A DNA stretch of 64,000 nt from an uncultured Sulfitobacter sp. (GTDB lineage Bacteria > Pseudomonadota > Alphaproteobacteria > Rhodobacterales > Rhodobacteraceae): assembly GCA_937928635.1 (NCBI GenBank), contig CALFWM010000044.1, positions 46,720 to 110,719 on the forward strand, given 5' to 3'. Shown here piece by piece: positions 18,840-27,832 of this stretch. A program made the translations under genes and the position numbers. Position 1 is the first letter of the stretch, and each line of letters opens with the position of its first letter. Under the pieces are notes generated by a model. That model did no database searches. It was not told where the DNA came from and saw nothing but the letters and a program-made list of their open reading frames with translations.

Positions 18840-19183
18840 CAGCCGCTCTCAGCAGAAAACACGTCATAGGCCGCAAGCGCCTTGGCGCTATAGGCGTAAG
18901 AAGGGCCGCCGCCCATGTAGGTTGCCATGGCAAGCGCCTCGCACAGCTCTTCGCGGGTGGTCTTGAGACGCACCAGCGAGCGGACGTGAAACCCGATGCA
19001 GCTGTCGCATTTGGTTGAAACCGCGATGCCAAGGGCAATGAATTCCTTGGTTTTTTCGCTTAACACCCCGTCGGTCTTGGCCGCTTGCCCCATCTGGCCA
19101 AACCCTTTGACGGTTTGAGGGACCTCTTTTGAAAAGGTGGCGATGTTGGCCTCGATATCGGCCATAAAGTTCTTCCAGTCCAT
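18839..19183 (-). CDS. Carboxymuconolactone decarboxylase family (AhpD-like) protein
   Basis: 114 residues, a single CMD domain with intact CDSCIGFH (C59, C62, H66), the redox-active CxxC plus His of small AhpD-like proteins. The family contains gamma-carboxymuconolactone decarboxylases and alkylhydroperoxidases; the CxxC favours the redox group. First gene of the CMD-Rieske-CMD operon. The intergenic stretch upstream (19184-19256) contains a GGTGCGC/GCGCACC hairpin. Confidence 0.85.
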   Translation of the reverse strand: MDWKNFMADIEANIATFSKEVPQTVKGFGQMGQAAKTDGVLSEKTKEFIALGIAVSTKCDSCIGFHVRSLVRLKTTREELCEALAMATYMGGGPSYAYSAKALAAYDVFSAESG

Positions 19184-19256
19184 GATATGCTCCTTGTTCT
19201 GGTGCGCCTACATGCGCACCGCCTGTCCCGATTATGGTGCGCAGTAAATGCGCAGC

Positions 19257-20018
19257 CTACATTCTCTCATCTGATCCCATCTTACGCTCCAGCCAACGTA
19301 CCCCGGCAGAGATAATCAGCACCAGGATCAGGTATTCAAGGATCAAAAAGCTATAGAGCTCCAGCGGGCGATATTCCGTCACAACCAGTTCATTGGCACG
19401 GCGAGTTAGTTCCTGCATCCCAATCACGGAGGCAAAGGCGCTCATCTTGACGATATAGATAAACTGGTTCGCCAGCGGGGGAAGGATGCACCGGATCGCT
19501 TGTGGCAGGATCACATAGCGCATGGTTTGGGCATAGTTCAGGCCTATGGTCTGCGCGGCTTCTTTCTGGCCCTTGGCGATGGATTGAATGCCGGAGCGGT
19601 AAATCTCAGCGGTAAAGGCCGAATCCGAGATCGCCAGCGTGATAATGGCCCCCCAGAATGGATCAATCGGGATGTCGAGGCCCATGGATTTGAAAATGAT
19701 CGGCAGCCCGTAGAACACCCAGAACAACATCGGCAGCAGGGGGATGGAGCGGATGAACTCGACGTAGATGCGATTGACGATCCGCCAGCCGCGTTTGGCG
19801 GATTGCCCGGGCAGGGCAACGACAAGCCCCAGCACAATGGAGATCGCAGCCGCAATGACCGAAATAAGGATGGTAGACCACATGCCCGAAATCAGGAACT
19901 GAATGTTGGTCCAGCCCGATTTGGTGGTTGGATCAATCACATACCACCCCCAGGTGCCATTGCCGGAACATCCGGCAAGGAGGGTCAGCAGGGCGAGAGG
20001 GAAGATGAACTTTTTCAT
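19257..20018 (-). CDS. Polar amino-acid-type ABC transporter permease with lipoprotein-like N-terminus
   Basis: From the ATG at 20018 (preceded by GAGGTGG), 253 residues. Residues about 50-245 form a HisM/GlnP-type permease with five helices and the EAA loop (GQKEAAQTIGLNYAQTMRYV). Unusually, the N-terminus is a lipoprotein-type signal with lipobox LLAGC before the first permease helix. Eleven nucleotides downstream of the ATPase gene in the same operon; the binding protein is divergent. Probable importer of an amino-acid-like or cyclic substrate. Confidence 0.88.
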   Translation of the reverse strand: MKKFIFPLALLTLLAGCSGNGTWGWYVIDPTTKSGWTNIQFLISGMWSTILISVIAAAISIVLGLVVALPGQSAKRGWRIVNRIYVEFIRSIPLLPMLFWVFYGLPIIFKSMGLDIPIDPFWGAIITLAISDSAFTAEIYRSGIQSIAKGQKEAAQTIGLNYAQTMRYVILPQAIRCILPPLANQFIYIVKMSAFASVIGMQELTRRANELVVTEYRPLELYSFLILEYLILVLIISAGVRWLERKMGSDERM

Positions 20019-20029
20019 GTAACCACCTC

Positions 20030-20770
20030 TCAATGCTGCAAAATCTGTGAAAGAAACTTGCGGCAACGCTCGGTTTCGGGATTGGCAAAGAACTGTTCGG
20101 GGGGCGATTGCTCCACAATCTCGCCCTCATCCATAAACACCATCTTGTCCGCCACCTTGCGCGCGAAGCCCATCTCGTGGGTGACAACCACCATGGTCAT
20201 GCCGTCTTGCGCCAGCTCCACCATCACATCCAGCACTTCTGAAATCATCTCGGGATCAAGGGCAGATGTCGGCTCATCAAACAGCAGTACCTTGGGCTCC
20301 ATACACAGCGAACGCGCGATGGCGACGCGCTGTTGCTGCCCGCCCGAAAGCTGCCCGGGCATTTTGTCTGCCTGATCCGGGATGCGCACGCGCTCCAGAT
20401 ATTCGCGGGCGCGGGTTTCGGCCTCTGTCCGGGTCAATCCACGTGCTTTCGTGGGGCCAAGCGTCAGATTATCGAGTACGGAGAGATGCGGAAAGAGATT
20501 GAATTGCTGAAAAACCATGCCAACCTCGCCCTGGATCGAGGCAATTGACCTTGGATCATTTGTCAGCTCGCGCCCGTCCAGCCGGATCGTGCCTTTCTGA
20601 TGCTCCTCCAGCCGGTTTACGCAACGCACCACCGTCGATTTGCCCGACCCGGAGGGGCCGCATATTACAACCTTTTCACCGGTTTGCACGGTGAGGTTGA
20701 TGTCTTTGAGTACATGAAAGTCGCCGAACCATTTGTTCACATCGACCAGCTCAATCGCTGTGGTGGTCAT
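20030..20770 (-). CDS. Polar amino-acid-type ABC transporter ATP-binding protein (GlnQ/HisP class)
   Basis: From the ATG at 20770, 246 residues. Walker [11 protein letters not shown]-loop [12 protein letters not shown], signature [15 protein letters not shown] and Walker [14 protein letters not shown] are all intact, and the rest matches the PAAT (GlnQ/AotP) subclass. Provides energy for the permease encoded 11 nt downstream. The divergent gene at 20897 encodes the cognate binding protein. Confidence 0.93.
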   Translation of the reverse strand: MTTTAIELVDVNKWFGDFHVLKDINLTVQTGEKVVICGPSGSGKSTVVRCVNRLEEHQKGTIRLDGRELTNDPRSIASIQGEVGMVFQQFNLFPHLSVLDNLTLGPTKARGLTRTEAETRAREYLERVRIPDQADKMPGQLSGGQQQRVAIARSLCMEPKVLLFDEPTSALDPEMISEVLDVMVELAQDGMTMVVVTHEMGFARKVADKMVFMDEGEIVEQSPPEQFFANPETERCRKFLSQILQH

Positions 20771-20896
20771 CGCGCGTCCTATCAATGTCTGGAGAATAAA
20801 GAAGAATTGTCTGTACTCTATTTGAATTCCTTGACGTATCAAGTCACTATGCCACATCACACCACTTGAAGCACAAAACATCGACGGGAGATCACG
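20771..20896. promoter_or_regulatory. Divergent promoter region of the polar amino-acid ABC transporter
   Basis: 126 AT-richer nucleotides separate the ATPase gene (minus) from the binding-protein gene (plus). An RBS-like GGGAG lies just upstream of the ATG at 20897. Promoters for both directions are expected here; no specific operator could be identified. Confidence 0.4.
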
Positions 20897-21667
20897 ATGA
20901 AATCACTACTCAAAGCAGCCGCAGTTGCCGCTGTCAGCCTCGCCCTTTCCGGCGCGGCACAGGCGCAATCCGCGCTGAATCAAATCCTCAGCGACGGCGT
21001 GTTGAAAGTCGGCACAACAGGGGATTGGAATCCGATGACCGTGCGTGACCCGGCCACCAACAGCTACAAGGGTTTTGACATCGACATCATGACCGAATTG
21101 GCCGCTGATCTGGGCGTCGAGGTTGAATTTGTCCCCACCGACTGGAAAACACTGGTCAACGGTGTGGTTGCAGGCCAGTACCACATCACAGGCTCGGCTT
21201 CGATCTCCCCGGCGCGGATGAAGGCGGCGGGTTTCTCGGAAAGCTACATTTCTGTTGAGATCATGCCCTTCACAGCCAAGGAAGGTGCGGGCAAATATGC
21301 CGATCATGATGCGATCAACCAGCCCGGTGTGAAAGTCGCCACAACCCTTGGCACCACGTTCGAAAAACTGGTGCGTGAATGGTATCCGAATGCGGACATC
21401 AAGGTGGTTGAGGCCCCGGCACGTGGCTATCAGGAAGTGCTCGCTGGCCGCGCGGATGTGTTCATCACCTCTAACATTGAAGGTGCCACGCTGGAAGAAA
21501 AGTTCGGCGTTGTCGCCGTTGAAGGTGCTGAGGCGCGCGCTCCCACGCCCATTGCGATGTTGCTCCCGCAGGACGATCAGGTCTGGATCAACTACGTGAA
21601 CAACTGGGTCAAGGTAAAGCAAGCCAAGGGGTTCTTTGAGGGAAACAAAGCCAAGTGGGGCCTGTAA
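20897..21667 (+). CDS. Periplasmic substrate-binding protein, polar amino-acid/cyclohexadienyl dehydratase-like family
   Basis: 256 residues with a Sec signal peptide (cleavage near GAAQA-QS). The start of the mature domain ([19 protein letters not shown]...YKGFDIDIM) is typical of family 3 solute-binding proteins, and the whole most resembles the branch annotated as cyclohexadienyl-dehydratase-like. It binds a small amino-acid-like ligand and delivers it to the divergent permease/ATPase pair. The ligand cannot be deduced from the sequence. Confidence 0.88.
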   Translation: MKSLLKAAAVAAVSLALSGAAQAQSALNQILSDGVLKVGTTGDWNPMTVRDPATNSYKGFDIDIMTELAADLGVEVEFVPTDWKTLVNGVVAGQYHITGSASISPARMKAAGFSESYISVEIMPFTAKEGAGKYADHDAINQPGVKVATTLGTTFEKLVREWYPNADIKVVEAPARGYQEVLAGRADVFITSNIEGATLEEKFGVVAVEGAEARAPTPIAMLLPQDDQVWINYVNNWVKVKQAKGFFEGNKAKWGL

Positions 21668-21735
21668 GCCCTCCCGAGAAACACGCCGCAGGGGGCCTTG
21701 ATCCCCTGCGCCACATTCTGTCACAGGCGCTGTAA

Positions 21736-22488
21736 ATGCAGCTCAGCCTGATGACATGGCCCGAGGTCGAGACCCACCTGTCACGCGGCATCTGCGCGCT
21801 TTTGCCCATTGGATCAACTGAACAACATGGGCCCATGGGGCTGATTGGCACCGATGCCATCTGCGCAGAGGCCGTTGCCCTGCGTGCCGCAGAACAGGCA
21901 AACGCGCTGGTCGCACCCGTGATCGCCTACACGCCAGCGCCTTTCAACACGGGCTTTCCCGGCACGTTGTCGATCACCCCTGATCTGCTGACGGCCTTGG
22001 TCACACAAATCTGCACCGGATTGCTGGACCAAGGGTTTTTGGGTGTCTTTATCGTCAACGGGCATGGTGCCAATATCGCCCCAGTCACATGCGCAATGGA
22101 GGCGCTGCCCCAAGACAGCGTTACCCTGCAAAGCTGGTGGGCCCCATCCCGCGTCAACCAATTGCGCACCGATCTATATGGCGCGTGGGAGGGCATGCAT
22201 GCGACCCCGTCAGAGGTGGCAATCACCCAAGCCTTGCACGGGGCCCGCCCCGCAGGCCGCGCCGCGACGCCACCACGGGCCCTGAGCGCGCAATTCATCC
22301 GTGCCCACAGTGGTGATCGTCACGGCCCCCCGGGTGAGCACTGCGCGGATTTTCCCGACGGGCGTGTGGGGTCTCATTCCGCCCTTGCCACACCGGAGGA
22401 TGGCGCGCGCCTGCTGGATGCGGCGGGGCAGGCCATTGCCGATGAGTTTTTGACCTTTGAAAACGCGCGACGGCTCGCACCTGCGTGA
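21736..22488 (+). CDS. Creatininase-family metal-dependent amidohydrolase
   Basis: 250 residues. Family motifs are present: LPIGSTEQHGPMG with the metal-binding E and H, GTDAIC, the NGHGAN loop, and HATPSEVAI supplying the late metal-ligand Glu. Members hydrolyse cyclic amides (creatinine) or formamide intermediates, e.g. in riboflavin or mycofactocin pathways. It lies 68 nt after the binding-protein gene on the same strand, so the imported compound may be its substrate; this link is inferred from position. Confidence 0.87.
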   Translation: MQLSLMTWPEVETHLSRGICALLPIGSTEQHGPMGLIGTDAICAEAVALRAAEQANALVAPVIAYTPAPFNTGFPGTLSITPDLLTALVTQICTGLLDQGFLGVFIVNGHGANIAPVTCAMEALPQDSVTLQSWWAPSRVNQLRTDLYGAWEGMHATPSEVAITQALHGARPAGRAATPPRALSAQFIRAHSGDRHGPPGEHCADFPDGRVGSHSALATPEDGARLLDAAGQAIADEFLTFENARRLAPA

Positions 22489-22622
22489 TCCCGGCCCGCG
22501 CTTGACTTGGGTGCGCCGCATAATCATGATTGGACATAACCAATGGCGGGAAACGCGCTGCACTTGGCCAAACCCACAGCACTGCGCGGCCTCCCGTGAC
22601 CTGCTTGATCAAGGACAGATTG

Positions 22623-23390
22623 ATGGCCGCCCCCATTCTGAAAATCGACGTTGAGGGCGCAATTGCCACGCTCACCATGAACCGCCCCGACAAACGCAAC
22701 GCCATGTGTGAGGCGCTGTTGGACGCTCTTGATGGGTTCTTTTCCGCGCCGCCCAAAGACGTGCGTGTGGTTATTCTGACGGGCACGGCAGGGCACTACT
22801 GCTCCGGTCTGGACCTCTCAGAACATGTGCACCGCAGTGCGGAGGAAAACCTGTTTCACTCGCGTCATTGGCACGGTGTGATGGAAAAAATCCAGTTTGG
22901 CGGGCTTGTGGTGGTCTCTGCCATGTTTGGCGCGGTCATTGGCGGCGGGCTGGAGCTTGCGGCCTCCACCCATGTGCGCATTGCCGAAAGTTCCACGATT
23001 TTTCAGCTGCCAGAGGGACGGCGCGGCATTTTTGTGGGCGGCGGGGCGACGGCAAAGGTGGGGCGGATCATTGGGGCGGATCGCATGACAGAAATGATGC
23101 TGACGGGGCGCAAATACGACGCAGAGCAAGGCGTGGCGCTGGGGCTGGCGCACTACGCCGTGGGCGAGGGCGAGGCAATGACGCTGGCACGGACCCTTGC
23201 CGGCAAGATTTCCCGCAATGCGCCCTTGTCCAATTACTTCATGGTGCAGGCGATTTCAAAGATCAACGACATGGCGCAAGGCGATGGTTTGTTTGCAGAA
23301 TCTCTTGTGGCCTCGCTTGCCCAAACCACGCCGGACGCACAGGAAGGCCTGAACGCCTTCCTGCAAAAACGCGCGCCAAAGTTCCGGTGA
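22623..23390 (+). CDS. Enoyl-CoA hydratase/crotonase-family protein (possible hydroxycinnamoyl-CoA hydratase)
   Basis: From the ATG at 22623, 255 residues. It has the crotonase oxyanion-hole segments (GTAGHYCSGLDLSE and GAVIGGGLELA) and the LPEGRRGIFVGGG stretch where the catalytic Glu lies. It is followed by a MarR regulator, an acyl-CoA ligase of the feruloyl-CoA synthetase type and an amidohydrolase. The context suggests hydration of a phenylpropenoyl-CoA; no vanillin dehydrogenase gene is adjacent. A general fatty-acid hydratase is an alternative. Confidence 0.85.
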   Translation: MAAPILKIDVEGAIATLTMNRPDKRNAMCEALLDALDGFFSAPPKDVRVVILTGTAGHYCSGLDLSEHVHRSAEENLFHSRHWHGVMEKIQFGGLVVVSAMFGAVIGGGLELAASTHVRIAESSTIFQLPEGRRGIFVGGGATAKVGRIIGADRMTEMMLTGRKYDAEQGVALGLAHYAVGEGEAMTLARTLAGKISRNAPLSNYFMVQAISKINDMAQGDGLFAESLVASLAQTTPDAQEGLNAFLQKRAPKFR

Positions 23391-23394
23391 TCTG

Positions 23395-23871
23395 ATGGCG
23401 GGCCCCAAATCCACAACGCCCGATTCCTTTCGCGCGGATGACACAACCTTGCGCCAGTTTGTCGGCTATCACATGAAACGCGCCTTTAACGTGGTGCAGG
23501 CGGATTTGACCCAGACCCTGAAACCTTTTGATCTGCGCATGCTGACCTATACGGCGCTTGTGCTGATTGTTGACAACCCGGGGCTAAGCCAATCGCAACT
23601 GGCCGATGCGATGGATGTGGAACGGCCAAATCTGGTGGTTATTGTCGATGAGCTGGAACAGCGCGGTTTGATCCTGCGCGACCGTGTGCCCACGGACCGC
23701 CGCATCTATGCGCTGAGCGCGACACTGGCAGGGTGCCAGCTCTGTGCGCGTGCGGTTGAGGCGGTTGCCGGGCACGAACGCATTCTGCTGGCCGGTCTGG
23801 ACACCGAGACCAAGGACGGGATGATCGCAGCACTTCAGGTGATCCAAACCAGCAAGGGAGGCAAGATTTGA
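23395..23871 (+). CDS. MarR-family transcriptional regulator
   Basis: 158 residues with one winged-helix domain: NPGLSQSQLADAMDVERPNL is the recognition region and DRVPTDRRIYALS the wing. Located between the hydratase and ligase genes (4-nt gap and 4-nt overlap), it probably represses this operon and responds to the CoA-activated substrate, as HcaR/CouR-type MarR proteins do in other hydroxycinnamate degraders. The ligand assignment is inference. Confidence 0.88.
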   Translation: MAGPKSTTPDSFRADDTTLRQFVGYHMKRAFNVVQADLTQTLKPFDLRMLTYTALVLIVDNPGLSQSQLADAMDVERPNLVVIVDELEQRGLILRDRVPTDRRIYALSATLAGCQLCARAVEAVAGHERILLAGLDTETKDGMIAALQVIQTSKGGKI

Positions 23872-25679
23872 AACGCACCGCGCATTTCCTGCCCCATGAC
23901 GTGAGCGCCCGCACAGAGCCGGATGGGACAGTCCTTCTGCGCTCCAACACGCCCTTGGGCCCCGTGGCGCGCTGCACCGGCGACTGGGTACACCACTGGG
24001 CCGCTCAAACCCCCGATGCGGTGTTTTTGGCCGAACGGTCCGGGGCGGGTTGGCGGTCAGAAAGCTACGCCAGCACCTTGCAAAAGGTGCAGGCCCTTGC
24101 GGCCAATCTGCTGGCGCGGGGCATGAGGCCACAAACGCCGATCCTGATCCTGTCGGGGAACAGCGTTGATCATGGTTTGCTCAGCCTTGCGGCGCAATAC
24201 GTCGGCATCCCCACCGTGCCTGTGGCGGAACAATATTCACTGGTGGAGGCGGCCCACGGTCGTTTGGCAGAAGCGGTGAACATGGTGCGCCCTCACATGG
24301 CCTATGTCGCGGATGCCGGGCAATTTGATGCGGTATTGCGGCTGGACATCTTTGATGGCGTTGAGCTGGTGGCCACGAGTCCTGGCCGCGTGAAAACAAC
24401 CGCATTTGACACGCTGTTGAAGGATGCAGAGGGCGCGCCGGTCACGGAAGCGCACAACGCGGTCACTCCGCAAACCATTGCGAAAATCCTGATGACCTCC
24501 GGGTCAACCTCGGCCCCCAAGGGAGTGCTGACCACGCAAAAAATGCTCTGCACCAATCAGGCGCAACTGGTAGCGGTTCTGCCGTTTCTGCACGCACAGC
24601 CCCCGCGCATTGTGGATTGGCTGCCGTGGAATCACGTTTTTGGCGGTTCGCATAACTTCAACATGATGCTGGCCAACGGGGGCGCGCTTTATATCGACGA
24701 TGGCAAACCGGCACCCGGGCTGATCGACCGCACGGTGGAAAATCTGCAGCTGATGACGGGCACGTTGTGCTTTAACGTGCCCATAGGGTTTCAATTGTTG
24801 CTAGAGGCGTTGAAAACCGATCGCCCCCTGCGCCATAGGTTTTTTGAAAACCTCGACATGCTGTTTTACGCAGGGGCCTCCCTGCCGCAGGATGTCTGGC
24901 AGGGCTTTGAGACCATGGCGATGGAGATCAAGGGCGAAGTGCCGCTGATGACGTCCTCCTGGGGGCTGACCGAAACCGCGCCCGCCACACTGCTGCAACA
25001 GGAACCCACCGATACCTCGGGCGTTGTGGGCATCCCGGTGCCGGGCAACACCATCAAGATGATCCCGCTGGAGGACGCGCGATTTGAAGTGCGCACCAAG
25101 GGGGACAATGTGATGACCGGCTACCTGAATGCCCCACAGAAAACCGCCGAATCCTTTGATGCAGATGGGTATTTCATCACCGGTGATGTCATGCGCTTTG
25201 TTGATCCTGATGATCCCAACCGGGGGTTAAGGTTTGATGGCCGTCTGAGTGAGGATTTCAAACTGCTCAGCGGCACATGGGTGCGCGCGGCCCAATTGCG
25301 CATTGATCTGCTGGCCGCCCTCGCGCCCTTGGCGGCGGACCTTGTGATCACGGGGGCGGACCGGGCCGAAATTGGCGTGATGATCTTTCCCAACCGTACC
25401 GCGTTGGACGCGCAGGGGTTCGATGCAAAAAGCGGGCAGGGTGCGTTGACGGATGCGGGCCTGCTGAACGTACTGCGTACCCGGCTTACGGCATTTTCCA
25501 GGGGGTCCGGCAGTTCGACCCGTATTGCGCGCGCGATGGTGCTGAGCGAGCCGGCCTCCCTGCCGACTGGCGAAATGACCGCCAAAGGCAACCTGAACTT
25601 TCGCAAGATTCTGACGCGCCGCGCAGATCTGCTCACCCGGCTCTATGCCGCAGATGACCCTGCGGTCATCACCCTTTAG
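23868..25679 (+). CDS. AMP-forming acyl-CoA ligase, feruloyl-CoA synthetase-like
   Basis: 603 residues. ANL-superfamily motifs are intact: P-loop MTSGSTSAPKGV, SSWGLTETAP, FITGDVMRF and DGRLSEDFKL. The N-terminal part (LILSGNSVDHGLLSLAAQYVG, shortened here as one recognisable block) and the overall length match feruloyl-CoA synthetases rather than short fatty-acyl ligases. It would activate ferulate, coumarate or a related acid to its CoA ester. Overlaps marR by 4 nt. Substrate specificity inferred. Confidence 0.82.
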   Translation: MKRTAHFLPHDVSARTEPDGTVLLRSNTPLGPVARCTGDWVHHWAAQTPDAVFLAERSGAGWRSESYASTLQKVQALAANLLARGMRPQTPILILSGNSVDHGLLSLAAQYVGIPTVPVAEQYSLVEAAHGRLAEAVNMVRPHMAYVADAGQFDAVLRLDIFDGVELVATSPGRVKTTAFDTLLKDAEGAPVTEAHNAVTPQTIAKILMTSGSTSAPKGVLTTQKMLCTNQAQLVAVLPFLHAQPPRIVDWLPWNHVFGGSHNFNMMLANGGALYIDDGKPAPGLIDRTVENLQLMTGTLCFNVPIGFQLLLEALKTDRPLRHRFFENLDMLFYAGASLPQDVWQGFETMAMEIKGEVPLMTSSWGLTETAPATLLQQEPTDTSGVVGIPVPGNTIKMIPLEDARFEVRTKGDNVMTGYLNAPQKTAESFDADGYFITGDVMRFVDPDDPNRGLRFDGRLSEDFKLLSGTWVRAAQLRIDLLAALAPLAADLVITGADRAEIGVMIFPNRTALDAQGFDAKSGQGALTDAGLLNVLRTRLTAFSRGSGSSTRIARAMVLSEPASLPTGEMTAKGNLNFRKILTRRADLLTRLYAADDPAVITL

Positions 25680-25693
25680 GATTGAAAACGACC

Positions 25694-26566
25694 ATGGTTG
25701 ATCTCACGAAAATCCACGCAATCGACATTCATACCCACGCCGAAGAACCCTGCGGGTGTCACGATGACGACGGTTATGATGATCTGCAAGCGACCATGGC
25801 GGCTTACTTTCGCGCGCCCTGGAAACACCCGCCGACGATTGAGGAAACCGCCGCCCATTACCGCGCGCAAAACATCGCGGCGGTGATCTTTCCTGTCGAT
25901 GCGGAGCGCGAGACCGGCTATCGCCGCTACAAAAACGAAGAAGTGGCAGAGATTGCCGCTGCCAATGACGATGTGCTGATCCCCTTTGCCTCGATTGATC
26001 CGTGGAAGGGCAAGATGGGCGTGCGCGAGGCGCGCCGTTTGATCAAGGATTTCGGCATCAAAGGGTTCAAATTTCACCCCACGATGCAGGGCTTTTACGC
26101 CAATGACCGCATGGCCTATCCGCTTTATGAGGCCATCGCGGAGGAGCGCGGCATTGCCTTGTTTCACACCGGGCAAACCGGGGTTGGCTCGGGCATGCCG
26201 GGGGGCAATGGTATGCGGCTCAAATACTCCAATCCGATGTACATGGATGACGTCGCGGTGGACTTTCCCGACCTTAAAATCATCCTCGCTCACCCCAGTT
26301 TCCCCTGGCAGGAGGAAGCGCTGGCCGTGGCCCAGCACAAGCCCAACGTCTACATTGATCTCTCTGGCTGGTCCCCAAAATATTTCCCGGAGATTCTTGT
26401 GCGCTATTGCAATTCGATCCTGAAAAAGAAGGTGTTGTTTGGGTCTGACTGGCCGATGATCACGCCCGAACGCTGGCTGTCGGATTTTGAAAAGATCGCC
26501 ATCAAGGATGAACTGCGCGAGGACATCACCAAGGGCAACGCGGCACGCCTTCTGGGGTTGGCATAA
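25694..26566 (+). CDS. Amidohydrolase-family (PF04909-type) metal-dependent hydrolase/decarboxylase
   Basis: From the ATG at 25694, 290 residues. TIM-barrel metal ligands are visible: IDIHTH (H13, H15), KGFKFHP, ALFHTG, ILAHPSFPW and FGSDWP. The family includes ACMSD-type decarboxylases; a member in the Agrobacterium hydroxycinnamate beta-oxidative pathway is described as a beta-ketoacyl-CoA hydrolase, which would suit this context without a vanillin dehydrogenase. It follows the ligase by 14 nt. Exact reaction unproven. Confidence 0.8.
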   Translation: MVDLTKIHAIDIHTHAEEPCGCHDDDGYDDLQATMAAYFRAPWKHPPTIEETAAHYRAQNIAAVIFPVDAERETGYRRYKNEEVAEIAAANDDVLIPFASIDPWKGKMGVREARRLIKDFGIKGFKFHPTMQGFYANDRMAYPLYEAIAEERGIALFHTGQTGVGSGMPGGNGMRLKYSNPMYMDDVAVDFPDLKIILAHPSFPWQEEALAVAQHKPNVYIDLSGWSPKYFPEILVRYCNSILKKKVLFGSDWPMITPERWLSDFEKIAIKDELREDITKGNAARLLGLA

Positions 26567-26574
26567 GACATGGG

Positions 26575-27243
26575 TCAGTTTTTGATCTGCGGGCTGAGGT
26601 ATTCGCCGGTGCGGCGATAATGATCCAGCAAGACGCGCACGGCGGTCTCTGCATCACGTTCTAATGCAGCGTCCAGAATGCTTTGATGTTCTGCCTCAAT
26701 GCTGCGCTCCCCGTAACGCGGCCCGTCCGCCGCCAAGTAGCGATAGCGGATGTTGAGGTCATATAGCTGCGCACAATAGCGTTCCAGCATGGGCAGGCCG
26801 GCATTGGACAACAGCGCCATGTGGAAGGACTTATGCGCATCCTCAAAATCCGCAGTGCCTTTTTTTCCGGCCGTTTTCATGTGGTGATGGGCCAGCACAA
26901 GGCGCTCTTCCCAGGGCTGATCGGCATTGGCGAGGGAGGCGCGCAGGGCGGTGTCCTCCAGCGCGCAGCGCAGCAGCAGGATTTCTTCAAAATTCGCGCG
27001 CCCCACCGGCGCCGCCCGAAAGCCGCGTTGGTCAATCCGCTCCACCAGCATGTCAGAGGTCAGCAGGCTCAGCGCCTCACGCACAGGGCTGGTCCCGGTG
27101 TTTAACAGCCCGCGCAATTGTTCGATCTTGAGCTTTTGACCGGGCGGCAGCGCGCCGGTCAGGATCATTTTGCGCAGCGTGAGGTAACACCCGTGGGTGG
27201 CAGAACTTTCCTTACCCTCAATATGTTGCACTGCGTTCATCAT
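26575..27243 (-). CDS. GntR/FadR-family (FCD) transcriptional regulator
   Basis: 222 residues. An N-terminal winged helix (KIEQLRGLLNTGTSPVREALSLL) is followed by the helical FCD effector domain with the expected metal-binding residues (FHMALLSNAG, and the late AEHQSILDAAL). Located 14 nt downstream of yciI on the minus strand and convergent with the amidohydrolase. It may control the neighbouring catabolic genes; a palindrome upstream of yciI (27659-27670) is a possible operator. Confidence 0.9.
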   Translation of the reverse strand: MMNAVQHIEGKESSATHGCYLTLRKMILTGALPPGQKLKIEQLRGLLNTGTSPVREALSLLTSDMLVERIDQRGFRAAPVGRANFEEILLLRCALEDTALRASLANADQPWEERLVLAHHHMKTAGKKGTADFEDAHKSFHMALLSNAGLPMLERYCAQLYDLNIRYRYLAADGPRYGERSIEAEHQSILDAALERDAETAVRVLLDHYRRTGEYLSPQIKN

Positions 27244-27257
27244 GTGATTTTTGAGCG

Positions 27258-27644
27258 TCAGCTAAATGTCGTATCAGCCGCGGACAAACCAACGTTCAGG
27301 GTGAAAGACCCCTCATTGATCATCCAGCGGCGCAAGACGAAACTGCGTGCGCCGGAGCTGTGCATCGGGTCCGCATCGGCCAGTGCGCGCGCGGCCTCCA
27401 GACTGTCTGCGCGGTAGATAATCAGGCCAACACCTTGCATGTGTTCGCCACTTTCATCCGACATTGGCCCGGCAAAGGCCAATTGCCCCACGCGTTCCAG
27501 TTTTGCCTGATAGGCAAGGTGGTCAGGCAGGTTGGCTTTGACATCCTCTGGGGCCTTGGCCGGGGTGCTCTGCGCAACATAGAGTTCCAGCGCCAACGCC
27601 CCGCGCGCCTTGGCTTGTGACTTGTACTCTGTCCAGGCAACCAT
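27258..27644 (-). CDS. YciI-like family protein
   Basis: 128 residues. The core (LPDHLAYQAKLERVGQLAFAG followed by ...ADSLEAARALADADP) is the ferredoxin-like YCII fold, with the conserved His and the Asp in the DADP motif. YciI-like proteins are small dimeric enzymes or binding proteins of mostly unknown function, sometimes dehalogenase-like in aromatic pathways. First gene of a yciI-gntR pair. Confidence 0.85.
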   Translation of the reverse strand: MVAWTEYKSQAKARGALALELYVAQSTPAKAPEDVKANLPDHLAYQAKLERVGQLAFAGPMSDESGEHMQGVGLIIYRADSLEAARALADADPMHSSGARSFVLRRWMINEGSFTLNVGLSAADTTFS

Positions 27645-27658
27645 TTTGCGTCTCCAAA

Positions 27659-27670
27659 AATATCGATATT
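27659..27670. promoter_or_regulatory. Palindrome upstream of yciI-gntR (possible operator)
   Basis: A perfect 12-bp palindrome (AATATCGATATT) within an AT-rich stretch, 15 nt upstream of the yciI start codon. Its position next to a gene pair encoding a GntR regulator fits an autoregulatory operator, but a 12-bp AT-rich palindrome can also arise by chance. Confidence 0.3.
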
Positions 27671-27832
27671 AATTGACACTAGGCCTGATTGTGGGCAGCA
27701 ATCAAGCATGCAGACAAGGAATGCAATTATGAAAACGCGCCCGGGGAGACCGCCCATTGGCCCCGCCACTTACCCCGTTGCCGCAGACGCTGTGGCGCAT
27801 CATTGGCTTGAGCCGCGCGTGGGAAAATCGGT

